A DNA stretch of 64,000 bases from Gautieria morchelliformis (taxonomy: Eukaryota > Basidiomycota > Agaricomycetes > Gomphales > Gomphaceae): NCBI GenBank assembly GCA_015179125.1, contig WHVA01000012.1, positions 434,001-498,000 on the forward strand. The letters are read 5' to 3'. The notes below the pieces were generated by a model. The model was not told the DNA's origin. It made no database searches and saw only the letters and a list, made by a program, of their open reading frames with translations. Below, piece by piece: positions 44,984 to 55,819 of the stretch (within the stretch, counting starts at the first letter, position 1; every line of letters starts with the position of its first letter). A program made the translations under genes and the position numbers.

Positions 44984-45262
44984 GAACACAAAATCCAATG
45001 CTGGGGGCAATTTGGAGTTGTGGGGTGAGTCAGGCAAAGTGGCAGGAAGTCGGTCAAAGAGATATTGCAAGTGGGTACATTCATGGTCATACAACATGGG
45101 AAGAGGCTCAGTTCGGAACAGGATAAAACTTAGGTTAGAGGTCAGGTGTGCTCGATCACAGTGTGAGATGCCCATATGCCCGTGGCCAATAGCTTACACG
45201 ACTATTGGTACACCGATTACCTGTTCGCTGTTGCTCTGCTATCTGCTATTCATCCTGTTGAG
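44984..45262. other. Unassigned sequence between C2 and the hAT right end
   Basis: Neither copia nor obviously hAT coding. A 70-codon minus-strand ORF (44963-45175) has no recognisable family. This is where a deletion probably removed the C2 3' half and the hAT N-terminal exons. Confidence 0.4.
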
Positions 45263-45462
45263 AATTGTACAACTACCTACATCAATGGCCATACACTGCA
45301 TAAACACCGCTGTATATGGCTGTATTCATACGGTGTCATATGGCGTCATTCCTGCCGTCACCGTCATACAGTCAGATATGCTCCAGTGAGCAATGGTACG
45401 GGTACAGCGCCGTAATACGGGCACCGTAAGTACGGTTAATACAGGTATGGTGCCAAGCCCTA
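45263..45462. repeat. hAT right subterminal repeats and TIR
   Basis: TACGG/CCGTA words and catacgg-like motifs up to the terminus ggtgccaagcccta, the inverse of the left end at 3445. The 8-bp duplication gagccagc follows. Confidence 0.65.
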
Positions 45463-45660
45463 GAGCCAGCATCCCATTGCCTGATCTCCTCGGTCTGCTG
45501 GAGCTCCTTAGTGAACCCCATCAGGGCCACACCCATATCATTGAGTCTCCCAATGATGGTGTTTGAGGCCCATGAGGATATTCCTGTGCATGGCATCTTG
45601 CACCTGCTTGGTCATTGCGGCTGCTGTCTCATTGTCGACTGCATTCATTCTCAAGCTCTG
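45463..45660 (-). pseudogene. 5' part of the ORF split by the hAT element
   Basis: Minus strand NTIIGRLNDMGVALMGFTKE, then LQQTEEIRQWDAGS up to the hAT boundary. An upstream frame with NETAAAMTKQVQDAMHRNI joins after a one-base shift. It continues at 3444-3312. Likely coiled-coil; function unknown. Confidence 0.5.
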
Positions 45661-45892
45661 ACTATCGCAAATTTTAACAATAATGAAGGTATGCATTGTA
45701 AAGCTAGAGCTTAGAGCTTAGAGCATAGTGCATAGCTAGTTTGGCGGTTGGCCGGTTTGGCTTCGATCTATGGGACCATGCTGTAAAATTACCGCACAGT
45801 AATATATTAAGGCTAGCCTACTCAAATCCATCCCCTTAAAAGATATAAAATACTTATATACAAGGTTCCAATGACATCATGGTTAACTAACG

Positions 45893-48800
45893 TTAAATGA
45901 GAGACGTCAATGCGGATACAACCCCGTTCGTAGGGCACTGCAATCCTGAGGTGTCAGTGCGACGCATGATCGAACGTCTTCGTACGCGTCGTCTCCCTGA
46001 AGCACCATCGGAACCCCCCGCTGGTGGACCATTTAGACATTTCTATATACAAGCGAATGAAACTTAGTTAGCAACAGAAAGAAAATGGCTGTTCAAGCTA
46101 CATACTTGGAACAACTGAACATCATTAGAAAAGATGGGAAAGGTCTCCTGCTGGGTATTGAAGAATGGTGCCAGAGAGCCTTGCAGTCCTCCATTGATGG
46201 ATATTGCGCCATTTAGCGTGACGCAGCCGTTAAGAGAGCCGGAAGTGTCTCGACCGCCTAGGACTGGCCGGGATCGCACTCTGAAACCGAGAGTTGTGTC
46301 GGTGGAATCGTCGGTTGCAGAATCGTCGGTTGAAGAATCGTCGGTTGAAGAATCGTCGGTTGAAGAATCGTCGGTTGAAGAATCGTCGGTTGAAGAATCG
46401 TCGGTTGAAGAATCGTCGGTTGAAGAATCGTCGGTTGAAGAATCGTCGGTTGCAGGATCGTCCGTGGCAGGATCGTCGGTTGCAGGATCGCCCGTGGCAG
46501 AATCATCGGTTGCAGGATCGTCGGTTGCAGGATCGTCGGTTGAAGAATCGTCGGTTGCAGGATCGTCCGTGGCAAAATCGTCGGTTGCAGAATCATCGGT
46601 TGCAGGGTCGTCGGTTGCAGGATCGCTGCTTGGGTCGTCGGTTGCAGGATCGCCGGTTGGATCGTCGGCAGCAGGATCGTCGGTTGGATCGTCGGTTGCA
46701 GCCGCTGCGTCTGCTATGTCTGTGGTGGTAGCAGTATCGTCGGTTGCAACCGCTGCGTCTGCTGCGTCTGTGGCGGTAGCAGTATCGTCGGTTGCAGCCG
46801 CTGCGTCTGCTGCGTCTGTGGTGCTAGTAGCAGTATCGGTGGTGCTAGCTGCAGTATCACTGGTGCTAGTGTCGATGGTGCTTGTCGGAGTGTCTGTGGT
46901 GCTAGCTGCTGTGTCTATGCTGGTCGCGGTGTCCGTGATGCTAGCTGCAGTATCGGTGGTGCTAGCTGCGGTATCGGTGGTGCTAGCTGCAGTATCGGTG
47001 ATGCTAGCTGCAGTGTCGGTAGTGCTTGTTGCAGTATCGGTGGTGCTTGCTGCAGTGTCGGTAGTACTTGTGGCAGTGTCTGTGGTGCTTGTTGCAGTGT
47101 CTGTGGTGCTTGCTGCTGTGTCTGTGGTATTAGTCGCAGCAGCCGTGGTGCTTGTTGCAGGGTCTGTGGTGCTTGCCGCCGTGTCTGTGGTATTAGTCAC
47201 AACAGCCGTGGTGCTAGTTGCAGTGTCTGTGGTATTAGTCGCAGCAGCCGTGGTGCTAGTTGCACTATCTGTTGAACTAGTGTCCGTGCTATTGTTGTCC
47301 ACGGTCGCTTGAGCGGTCACATCCAAGTTGAGACTCGCAGAAACATCTGCGTCAATGAAAACCTATGAACGATGCGGTGCCCTCAGGTTTGAGTAATGAT
47401 CGGCATGAATTATCCCGTACCGAGGCTTGGCCTGTCCCGCTGAAAAGGTCAACACCGAAATCAATCTGTCTCCTTTGATTTCAATTCAGGATTCGGCACA
47501 GAAAACAGTAAAACTTACGCGAGGTATGATGTGAGCCGTGACTGTACCTGAAACATCCACACTAGGGTCTGCACTGAGCTGGAGGGCTATTGGAACAAAG
47601 AATTAATACAGTGATGAATACCGGAGCAAAAAATGATCACGATTATTGGTTCCCGCAACAGTTGCTGACCCAGTTGATGCGCCTTTCTCTTCAGGGAAGA
47701 CCAAGTTTAGGCTGGGAAAATCCCAGGCAGCTTCAATAGCAAGTTTAGCCTCGGCTTTAAGGTCGATGGTGACTTGACCGTTGATGGAAAATTCAGGCCC
47801 AAGAGTAATAACGCTACACCAATAGTTAGCTCGCCCAAAGCAGGAAAGTCCAGGAAAACAAAACATACCTAGGAATAGAAAGACCAGGGAGACCAGACTT
47901 AAAAAGCGATACCGCTCCGGTGTCAAATGCTCCCTGGAAATGAAACTTGTCTGCCAAAAGGAATGTAATAATATGTATTCACGCACATCTGCCGTAGCAT
48001 CAACATTGAAGGTCGCACTAGTACTTCCGCCCAAGTCTGAAAACATGGCCATATAATTATCAAGAGTGCTCTTCATTGGTTATCTATGGCGATCCTCACT
48101 TGCATTGACGGAAAAATCGCTAATCTGTGGTGGGACAATGGTTCCCTATGCAAACGTCTATCAATTATGCATAAATATTTTATATAAAGAACACACCACT
48201 ACTGTGACACCAAATGCTACAGTTGCGTCAGCTTTACCGTTGACGTCCTGGAAAAATTTTCAGCGTCCAGGGTCAAACGCCTCACTGTTGACTATGCCTC
48301 ACTATCTTGAGCTCTGCACTGCCAGAAACGCCCCCAGAGCTGCAGGAAATGGACTGATCAAATAGAGTAACGTCCTGGGAAAAGCTGACTGGTGTGAGTT
48401 GGCCGGAGTTAAGGCTTTGGTTAATGGTATTTGCTGGGATAATATTACAATGAAAACGGTTCGAGCACAAGACTAGTGAGAGGCTCACCGGAGGAGACGG
48501 CATTTCCAATGGCAGATGCGGCTGAAAAGCAAGATCATCGATGTGTTAATTGCAAAGCGAAGTGAAACAACGCCATTGAACAGTCACACACCACTGCCAG
48601 CAGCGGAAGTCACGGCTGAAACCGCGTTATTGACGGAACTACCAACTTGACTAACAGTGAGGTCCTGGCTAATCGCATCGCCGATTAGGACATACCTGAT
48701 CTGCCTGTGGGTGTGTTAGAACTGATGGTTACAAAAACCGTGACATGAGAATAAACCAACGAACGCGTCAAAGATGCAAATCGTCTGCGGTGAAATTCTC

Positions 48801-49561
48801 CAGCTCTTCCTCGACCTCTGAGTGCGTCGAGGTCACGTTTTGTAACACCAGGCTGTCCTTGCAAATTAGTTGATGTAACGGCGAAACTGGCCTTTCCTCG
48901 ACTACAATGAATTTAAGAGATTTAGGCCGACCCTCATACTTAACTACGAGAGTAGAGTTTACGAGGTTGGTATTTGAGCGAAGTTATAATCAAGGGTAAC
49001 GAAAGGCGTGCCGGCGATGGTAGCGTTGGCAGTGGAATTGGTTACACCTCTGGCGATAGTCGTCTTGTTGCTGGCAGACACAATGCGCGCAAAGGGACCT
49101 TTGCCACACTAAAATGGATACATCAATTGTCCGGAGTTCAACAGGTCAATGGCGCATACATTTTCTGGCAGGCGAACAATTGTGTTCGCCGCTCCACCCT
49201 GATATACATGCCCGCAGTACCTCGTCTGATTTGACGCACCAGAGCATGTCATTTGGAACGTGTGAGTTCCGTTAGCCCAATTAGGATCACAGCCCTGTAT
49301 ATTCCAGCCAGCTGCAGGGGTAATATCGCTAAGCAAATTATTTGTTCCACCCTAAGAGAAGCGTGTATGCATTTTCCACAGCAACAGTGAAAATTTGTCG
49401 TAACGTACAATAGCCATGGATGAATAGGCAGTTGTTTTCCCGTCACCCGTGTCCCAAGAACAGCTCCCAGAGACACAGGGAACAGACCAGTCATTGGCTG
49501 CCGTGACACAGGCTGGCGCTAAGACTGAGAGGACAAAAAGAGAGTAGATTGTCGAGAGCAT
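45893..49561 (-). CDS. Secreted DUF7223-like protein with Thr/Ser/Asp repeat region
   Basis: The best-supported host gene here. Exon 1 (49409-49561) begins MLSTIYSLFVLSVLAPACV, a signal peptide, then NDWSVPCVSGSCSW. GT-AG introns give exon 2 (49160-49351, SDITPAAGW ... YCGHVYQGGAANTIVRLPEN), exon 3 (48963-49108, CGKGPFARIVSASN) and exon 4 (from 48901, GKASFAVTSTNLQGQPG). Middle exons are less certain. One near 47700 reads TLGPEFSINGQVTIDLKAEA. The exon 46106-47362 starts VFIDADVSASLNLDVTAQ, then has long TDTAASTT and TDDSSTDDP repeats, and ends FSNDVQLFQ. The last exon (45893-46042) is KCLNGPPAGGS to the TAA. The order matches Agaricomycete secreted proteins I recall as DUF7223. Function is unknown; a cell-surface role is plausible from the glycosylatable repeat. 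Confidence 0.72.
46300..47280 (-). repeat. Coding minisatellite in the DUF7223-like gene
   Basis: 46300-46600 holds perfect and near-perfect 15-bp units (tcggttgaagaatcg), encoding TDDSS/TDDPA pentapeptides. 46800-47280 holds longer imperfect units encoding TDTAASTT. The opposite strand is also open but is only a shadow of the repeat. Confidence 0.85.
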
Positions 49562-50187
49562 GGCGGCGGATACCAGTAGATATAAGTGCGCCCTGCGCTG
49601 AGATTGGAGGCGAAAACGAAAGGAGTGTAAAAGAGAGACTGAGGCGAAACAGAGGGGGAGAAGAGTATAGGTGTGAAGTTATGTATCCTCTAGGAATGCA
49701 TAAGTGGCAGTATACGCGACTGACAAACCCATAACCACTTTGCAAGATGGACAGAATTCCGTTTTCCGAGCTGCCATCGGACAGAACCTAGAGTACACTT
49801 TATCACCGCCAAGATTACAGGGAAGCGGAATGGCCAGTGACACGTAACAGTCGATTATTTTAACTTGATCCAAAGAGTAATTGCAGGGGGACAGCGAATT
49901 GATTGACAGATGGGAGCCGACCTTGAACATCGGTAGCGGCGCATTAGCGCCAGTCCCCGACTCCTTTAGAGGAGTCGGCCCGCTCTCCTCATATAGGTTG
50001 ACTCACCATGTCCAAACTGTTAAAGAATTTATGTAAGTACTGTAGAAATTTGTTACATTGGTAGAAAGGCGTTACATGACATATAGTCCAGTGCAATACC
50101 TGCGGGTTGTTTACATAATTCGAAGTCGATGCCCTTTCGGTCCCTTCAGGCACGCAAAGGGTCCTCTTTTGAGGGGGAGCTGTTTAT
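49562..50187. promoter_or_regulatory. Upstream region of the secreted-protein gene
   Basis: No gene is supported. The first few hundred bases upstream of the start should include its promoter; no clear TATA box was picked out. A perfect 9-bp stem with 4-base loop (ccgactcct / aggagtcgg) lies at 49957-49978. Confidence 0.4.
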
Positions 50188-50357
50188 TGTAAGAGCAACC
50201 TCTATAGGCAGTTTGTAACCTAGACGTCAGAGAAAAGTCTGAAGCGCCGTCGTACACGCATCAGGTACTTGTACTAGATGATGAGTAATAAGAACTACGT
50301 CATGCACAAGAGTGAGGCTAATATTGGCTCGGCGATCAGACACTCGGATTTACAACA
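50188..50357 (-). repeat. Copia C3 LTR
   Basis: tgtaagagca ... ggatttacaaca, about 170 bp, with ctcccccgcg (minus-strand polypurine tract) directly inside at 50358. A second purine-rich tract, tgagggggagc, lies just outside the left end, so the LTR is flanked on both sides by tract-like sequence. Left boundary uncertain. Confidence 0.5.
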
Positions 50358-50468
50358 CTCCCCCGCGAACTACCGTCGAGCCCTTTGGTGCTGGTTGCGG
50401 GCCAGTGGCTTCGTCAGAAGATTGGCAGTGTTGTCCTTGGTGGATACGGGTGAAACCTCGATGATCCC

Positions 50469-52620
50469 TAGTGCTGCACACCGTCCGTAATACGGCTACG
50501 GCCGTATAATCCACGGTAAGTTTACGGATACGGCAGGCCGTATACCGTCCGTATAATCAATACCCCACCCCCTCTGACGGTACGGTATGGGTACCGTACC
50601 GTCCATATTACGGTTGACGGATCTATTTGAGCATGGTAAATTTAGATACAAGGTCTAATAATCATATGTTAACGACGTAATGCCGCTGTGCACTAGTGGG
50701 TGAGGTATCAAGGGTCATACCTTTTTTCTCTGTTCCGTACTACTCGTCATTGTTTCAGTGGGGGCAGGAGGATCGGGAAATGCCGCACGGATTGCGCGTT
50801 GATACATTTCGTGGGCTATCCTCAACCTCAACCTCTTCAACCGTTGCCTTGCGCAATTTCTTTTTGGCATGCATCATGGATTTAGCCTTTGAGGAAGCCG
50901 AAGCGGACTTGATCTGTTATGTGCGTGTTGTTGATTTGTTTCGTTTGGTACTGGGCACTGTTTTCGATGGGAGCATGCTGTCAAGATTGGTTTTTAGGCG
51001 TTAATATCGTGTATTAGTGAACACAGCGAATCCCCGAATAACTTGTGCGAATAAGTATGCCGTTTGGCGAATAGGTGAACCAATGAATGTTCACAAGGTA
51101 AGAGGGTTGCCCGAACGGGGCTCACCCTATCTACAGTCGTAGCGAAATAGCCCGTGGTACTTGACGATGTAACGTGCAAGGTCTCACGGAAGGGCTGTCT
51201 AAGTCTTGACAATCCCTTCACCGGCGAAGGTGCTCTTTTGGAGCCCTTCGCCAACAGCACAGAGAATAGTTCGAAGGCTAAGGTAACGAAGATGAAGTAT
51301 GAGAACTCACCAGTGATGCCTAAGTCCTCTGCTGGTCGAAGATAGAAATCTCCAAGAGAAGGCTCAAGGCGATGATCACAGCGAGGTCATGCTTGCACAA
51401 GATGGACGACGTATGATAATTGAACTGGAGAATATACATGCGAATGTAAACTACTTATATCAAATGCTTGTAAGGCATCAGTGAATAGGAAAGAGGCCGT
51501 CGCGAGTCAGGGTTGGATAGGGGTGCGCAGTCATGATACTAAGTAGATGGAATAAACATACAATAGAGTGAGGGAAGGGTGCGAACATGAAACGATGGAG
51601 AGTAAAGGTGGCAAAGGCATTCATGTACAAAACCATGTCTTGGGACACGCATACATGCTACCCTGCATGGACTCTTCGTCTACTGGGTTGATCCCGCACG
51701 ACCTACGGAAGGGATGTCCTGCGAACACACTTTGGCCATATGAACACCCAAAGGGGTTGGATTAAGAAGGTGATGGGGTTAGTGATGAACCATCTTGCTG
51801 GGTAAATGGTATTGATCATTTTTTTGATGGCGTGCCTGCTGGCGAAATGCGCGAGCAGCGAATAGTGGTTCGGAGAAATGCGAGGAATGGTGAATGGGAA
51901 TGACATAGGGGAGAAGTGGTTGAAGTGGAGGGCAAAGCCGAGCGAACACGGGAGAGGAGTGGTGAAAGGGGAAATGGGGATAACAAGGTCCAGGAACTAC
52001 ACAAGTCATGACAGTCCGATCATAGGAACACCATCGAAAGAGGGTTGAGCAGAGGAGGTGATAGGCCCAGCGATGACTGCTAAGTTAGTTCAGGGATGTC
52101 GATCGTGCTTCGACGGCGTGGCCATGGTAAATGGCACGAACAGCGAGGATCAGTTGCCAAACACGGCAAGGGCGGTCGGAACGAACACAAAGGTGGAGTG
52201 AGAAAATAGGAGAACTGAGCATCTGAGTATGGGAAATAAACGCGTCATGACACATGCCAGCAATCTAGGTGGAACAAGCAGGTGAGTAGGGAATAGGTAG
52301 ATGTAGTGAGAAACTTGCTTCATGATTTGGAATCATATTGTGAGACACATCTGACTCAGATTCTGAGCGTGACGCGTTACAAGCGCCCAAAATGGCTTGG
52401 CTCAAAGGGCGCTGTGATGCATTATTGAGGCATTGGTTGGGCGGCTAAGTTACGTCACCATACATACCATATACGGCCGTATTTTTATAGTATCATACGG
52501 CATCACACCATACCGTATACCGTGCCGTCGGCACATCACACAGACCCCTGACGGTACGGGTGCCGTGGCTGTAACATGGCACCATACAGCCATGGATGTA
52601 TGGCACAGTGTGCAGCCCTA
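50469..52620. mobile_element. Non-autonomous hAT element in C3
   Basis: Ends TAGTGCTGCACACCGT and (inverse) TAGGGCTGCACACTGT, flanked by a perfect 8-bp duplication atgatccc at 50461-50468 and 52621-52628. TACGG-rich subterminal repeats lie at both ends. Without the nested solo LTR it is about 870 bp. A 102-codon plus-strand ORF (50696-51004) runs into the LTR and is not convincing. Confidence 0.88.
50979..52252 (-). mobile_element. Solo LTR (TGTCATGAC family) inside the hAT element
   Basis: 1274 bp with a perfect 5-bp duplication catgc at 50974-50978 and 52253-52257. Bases 50979-52013 match the solo LTR at 41722-42751. The extra ~240 bp is a diverged partial duplication of the same LTR end, each ending tcatgaca. 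Confidence 0.85.
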
Positions 52621-53040
52621 ATGATCCCCTTGTTGATACAGTCCTGAATGTAGTGGTATTTGACATCAATGTGTTTCGTTCGCTTGTGAAACACGGCGTT
52701 CGAGGTGATAGCACGAGCACCTAACAAATCTAAAGACGTCAAGTGGGAGCTCGATCTCGAAGTCGAGCTGTTGCCATGGAGCAGGGAGATGGTCCACTGT
52801 GCATGCTTCGTGCACTCTGTCAATGCCGGCCAGGTACTCCGCTTCCGTTGATGATAAGGCAACGGTTCCTCTGTTTCTGTGCGGCCCATGCTATAGAGCC
52901 CCCTGAGAGTCCGGTTGTTGACCATTGGCCGTCGATATCAGCCGCCCAATCCGAGTCGCTGTAACTGACGAGCTCGGTGGAGTCGTTTCTTCCATACATC
53001 AGGGTGTGTACTCGCGTTGTGGACAGGTAATGCACTGTAG

Positions 53041-53743
53041 GAACAGCGCCCCCTGAAATCAGTACATTCGGTGCCTGGAGAATCAGTTCATAAGGGACTG
53101 CAACGAAGTCAAAAGGAGCTTGGAACTGGCTACCTCAAGTTTTTTTCCTCTGATCGGCATGCCTGAAATTCAGTAGTGATCATGAACATTTTAGCACATT
53201 TTGTGGCTTGCCGGCAGCGGTCTTTGCATGGTATCCAAGTGCTTTTGGGACTTGTATATAGCCACAAATGAACTTTATTTTGGGTCGTAAATACATTGCG
53301 GGTGATGGTATAGCAAAGCGTAGGGCTAGCGAACATCAAGTACAGAATAGAGAGCGAAAATCAGAGCTAGGCGGCAATCATCAAGACATCGTGAGGACCC
53401 GTAGTAGCGTGCAGAGTCGAGCGTCATTCACTGCAGAAAGCGCCGGCACCTAAAAATCAGATGAAATGGAACTTGAGTTTCAGTACAAAACCAGCTAAAA
53501 ATCAGTACTTGAGCACTGATTTTCAGCTCCTGAAGCATTCCCAGCCCCTTCAACCATGAACTGATTTCTAGTAGTGAAAATGTCCCACTTTGTACTGTTT
53601 TTTCAGCTCAAAAAGAACTTAATTCTAGCTTGTTTATCACTAATAAAAAGTACATTCAGAAATAATTTTTAGGTACACACATCATTGCCTAGCGAGCATA
53701 TGTGAACTGGTACTGGATGGAAATGGGATGGAAATAGAGAGGT
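53041..53743. repeat. Noncoding stretch with tttcagtac-type repeats
   Basis: Bases 53455-53660 contain several copies of tttcagtac / gtactgattt in both orientations. Similar words recur at 56330-56470. No gene was seen. Confidence 0.45.
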
Positions 53744-54319
53744 ATGCGGCCACAAGGAAAATTCACTCAAGGTGGCAAAGAAGCAGCGTCAACGATTAAA
53801 ACCCAGTCAGAAACACCAGCCTGGACAAAGTCAGGGAGTCCGTTGCCTGTGCAGGATATGGCAGAGGCCTCAACAACCACTACGCCGGGCGCATTCGGCA
53901 TGATGAGTTTGACACTGCCCTTGACGAGGGCTTTCCACGAGAGTGATGACTCCAAGTATTCAGAGGACAGTGATGAAATTGACGATGAGGCAGACGAGGG
54001 TCAAGAACAACATACAGGTACACCTGTATTACCTGCGCAATGTTCACTTTCATCTAGATCACCTGACCAAGTCAATCATCGCTCGATGTCAAAGTCACCA
54101 GCACTAGCAACCTCCATACAGGTAAAATTTGAAAGTGAGTGGCGTACTGGGAGTCCTAATGTAGAGGCGGACAGAGGAGCTGCATACCCCACCCACCTTA
54201 GTGTTGTTACCTCTTTGGCAGACATTGATCATGATGTGAGCATTCTGAATGAGAGCCCTGTTAGGGATAAATCCCCCGGCTCACGTCCCTGGTCTCCCGC
54301 TGATGACATGCACCTGTGA
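53744..54319 (+). CDS. Hypothetical acidic low-complexity protein
   Basis: 191 codons, MRPQGKFTQGGKEAAST. Ser/Thr/Pro-rich with an acidic stretch (DSDEIDDEADEGQEQ) and repeated SP dipeptides. No domain was recognised. It could be an N-terminal exon of a gene or gag-like protein. Support rests only on ORF length. Confidence 0.35.
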   Translation: MRPQGKFTQGGKEAASTIKTQSETPAWTKSGSPLPVQDMAEASTTTTPGAFGMMSLTLPLTRAFHESDDSKYSEDSDEIDDEADEGQEQHTGTPVLPAQCSLSSRSPDQVNHRSMSKSPALATSIQVKFESEWRTGSPNVEADRGAAYPTHLSVVTSLADIDHDVSILNESPVRDKSPGSRPWSPADDMHL

Positions 54320-54330
54320 GTTGCCTCGCC

Positions 54331-55025
54331 TCAAAGCCACCAAGGCTCCATTCCTCCTCCTCCCAACCCCAGTTTTCCCACTTCACCGTCTAATATGGTG
54401 TCATTCATACTCCGGCAAGTCAACAGCGCACCACCCAGGATCACGAGCACCTCATCCTGGCCCTGCACACACAACGTGATGCGCTTAAATGCCCCATAGT
54501 ACGCAAAGCCCCTGAAGCCGTGCTCATACAAGTCCTCCACGTGACACATGCCCGTGCACGGTGCATGTATTCCCCTAGGTCGAGTGGCGCATCTTCCCAG
54601 CTATTCGTGTCAAATGACAGCAACCTGCACGAGTGCACGTGATTGAAGTCAGGAGTACACTAATTCGGTGTCAACCCCACAAGCAATCTTGCATATACGG
54701 TGATACATACCCTATTCACTCAGTTTTATCCTCCCCGTGTCCCAGCGCCGAACATCTCCACATGCCCCCTTGCCCGGTTGAGACCCACCTCGACCGTTGC
54801 CGGGACCTCCATGGACAGCGGCAGCGCCGGGAGGAACACGACGTCCATAAGCGTGCACGCGCCGAACTTGAGCGCCAGCTCAATGAACCCAGCAGAGAGC
54901 ATGATGGGCTCCAAGTTGAAGACGTGCTCTGTGAGCAGTGGGTGTGTCCGCACATTGATGCGCAGCCAGGCGTGGTTGAGCTGGATAAATGAATAAATAA
55001 AATGAGTCATTCCATGAGGCAGCAT
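54331..55025 (-). pseudogene. Possible degraded gene, unknown function
   Basis: Minus-strand segments look protein-like: HVHSCRLLSFDTNSWEDAPL then LDLGEYMH, followed in another frame by CHVEDLYEHGFRGFAYYGAF and VQGQDEVLVILGGALL. Upstream is LLTEHVFNLEPIMLSAGFIE then LALKFGACTLMDVVFLPALP. The frame change between the first two suggests a frameshift or intron. No family recognised. Confidence 0.35.
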
Positions 55026-55122
55026 TGCCTCTCACGGATACGGCGGTCTTCTTTTTCATGAGAGCCGATGAGGATTACAAAGAGAAATTAGGTATGCTCA
55101 TGTAGCATTCAACTGGACTTGG

Positions 55123-55814
55123 TGTTACAACCGTTCATTTCCGACTTCCGACCCTCAGTTCCGCCATACATTCCGCCTCTCCAATAGTTCCGCAACACGT
55201 TCCGCCCCTCCGACATTTCCGACATTCCGCCCCTTGTACATTTCCCTTGTTCTTTCGACTCTATTACTCGGACCCACCGGACCCACCTCGCCATCCATCA
55301 AAACCATATATCCGGTCACCCTTGTAGTTCGTTGTCAGATATGATTTCCCGACCCCTTGTTCTTTGCCATTGTTCTACCTTACCCTGAACCCCCCTTGTA
55401 GTCCCATTGTTCCCAATAAGTTAGTTCCCACACATTGTACTCGACTTCCGCTTCCTCCGGAATTTGCTTAGTACAACACCATTACTTGTTGCTCTGCGCT
55501 TTGTATAAAAACCCCTCATGTATGTCTGTTATTCTGCAATCAGATAATCACCTTCGATACTTGATTTCCTTCGCTCCATCTCCTGTTCTTAGCACAGCGA
55601 GTCTAGCAAGATCTCAGTCTCTCTCTCAGCCTTCCGTCTTCCGCCCTCCGCCTCAGTTCCGACTCAAGTTCCGACCAAACCTCTGGTCCAGTACTTTCCG
55701 ACTTCCGGCTCATTTCCGAAATACCTAGGACGATAGTTCATTGGGGGCGCAACCTATAAGTTGAAGCCGCTGTCCTTTCCAGTTCCGACTTAGTGGAAAT
55801 CTCGATACGTAACA
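55123..55814 (+). mobile_element. Solo LTR of the G2 family
   Basis: 692 bp, tgttacaacc ... cgatacgtaaca, flanked by cttgg at 55118-55122 and 55815-55819. It is the G2 LTR (32534-33189) in opposite orientation, with no internal sequence. Confidence 0.88.
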
Positions 55815-55819
55815 CTTGG

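Larger units (their letters stand above)
3445..45462 (-). mobile_element. hAT DNA transposon, expanded to 42 kb by nested insertions
   Basis: The left terminus TAGGGCTCGGTGCCGTACC and the reverse complement of the right terminus, TAGGGCTTGGCACCATACC, match at 15 of 19 positions. They are flanked by gaggcagc (3437-3444) and gagccagc (45463-45470), an 8-bp hAT-type target duplication with one mismatch. Both ends carry TACGG/CCGTA-rich subterminal repeats, and the transposase reads on the minus strand just inside the left end. Removing the element restores one frame across the flanks. Everything between is nested or rearranged later insertions. The transposase N-terminal exons are missing, probably deleted near 45 kb. 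Confidence 0.72.
50358..53040 (-). pseudogene. Copia C3 RNase H remnant, split by a hAT element
   Basis: Minus-strand RNase H: TELVSYSDSDWAADIDGQ, LSGGSIAWAAQKQR, then HKRTKHIDVKYHYIQDC up to 52621. After the hAT insertion it resumes EVSPVSTKDNTANLLTKPLA at 50460. Joined across the 8-bp duplication it reads CINKGIIEVSP. A stretch around 52880-52700 is frameshifted. RT and everything upstream are absent. Confidence 0.82.

Noticed and set aside
46134..47312. 392-codon plus-strand ORF rich in Val, Ser and Glu
   Set aside because: It is the antisense of the TDDSS/TDTAASTT repeat exon. The short repeat unit keeps all frames open, while the minus strand has signal peptide, splice sites and family resemblance.
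52001..52018. Solo LTR ending at 52013
   Set aside because: No target duplication there (catgc versus gtccg). The true end at 52252 gives a perfect catgc duplication.
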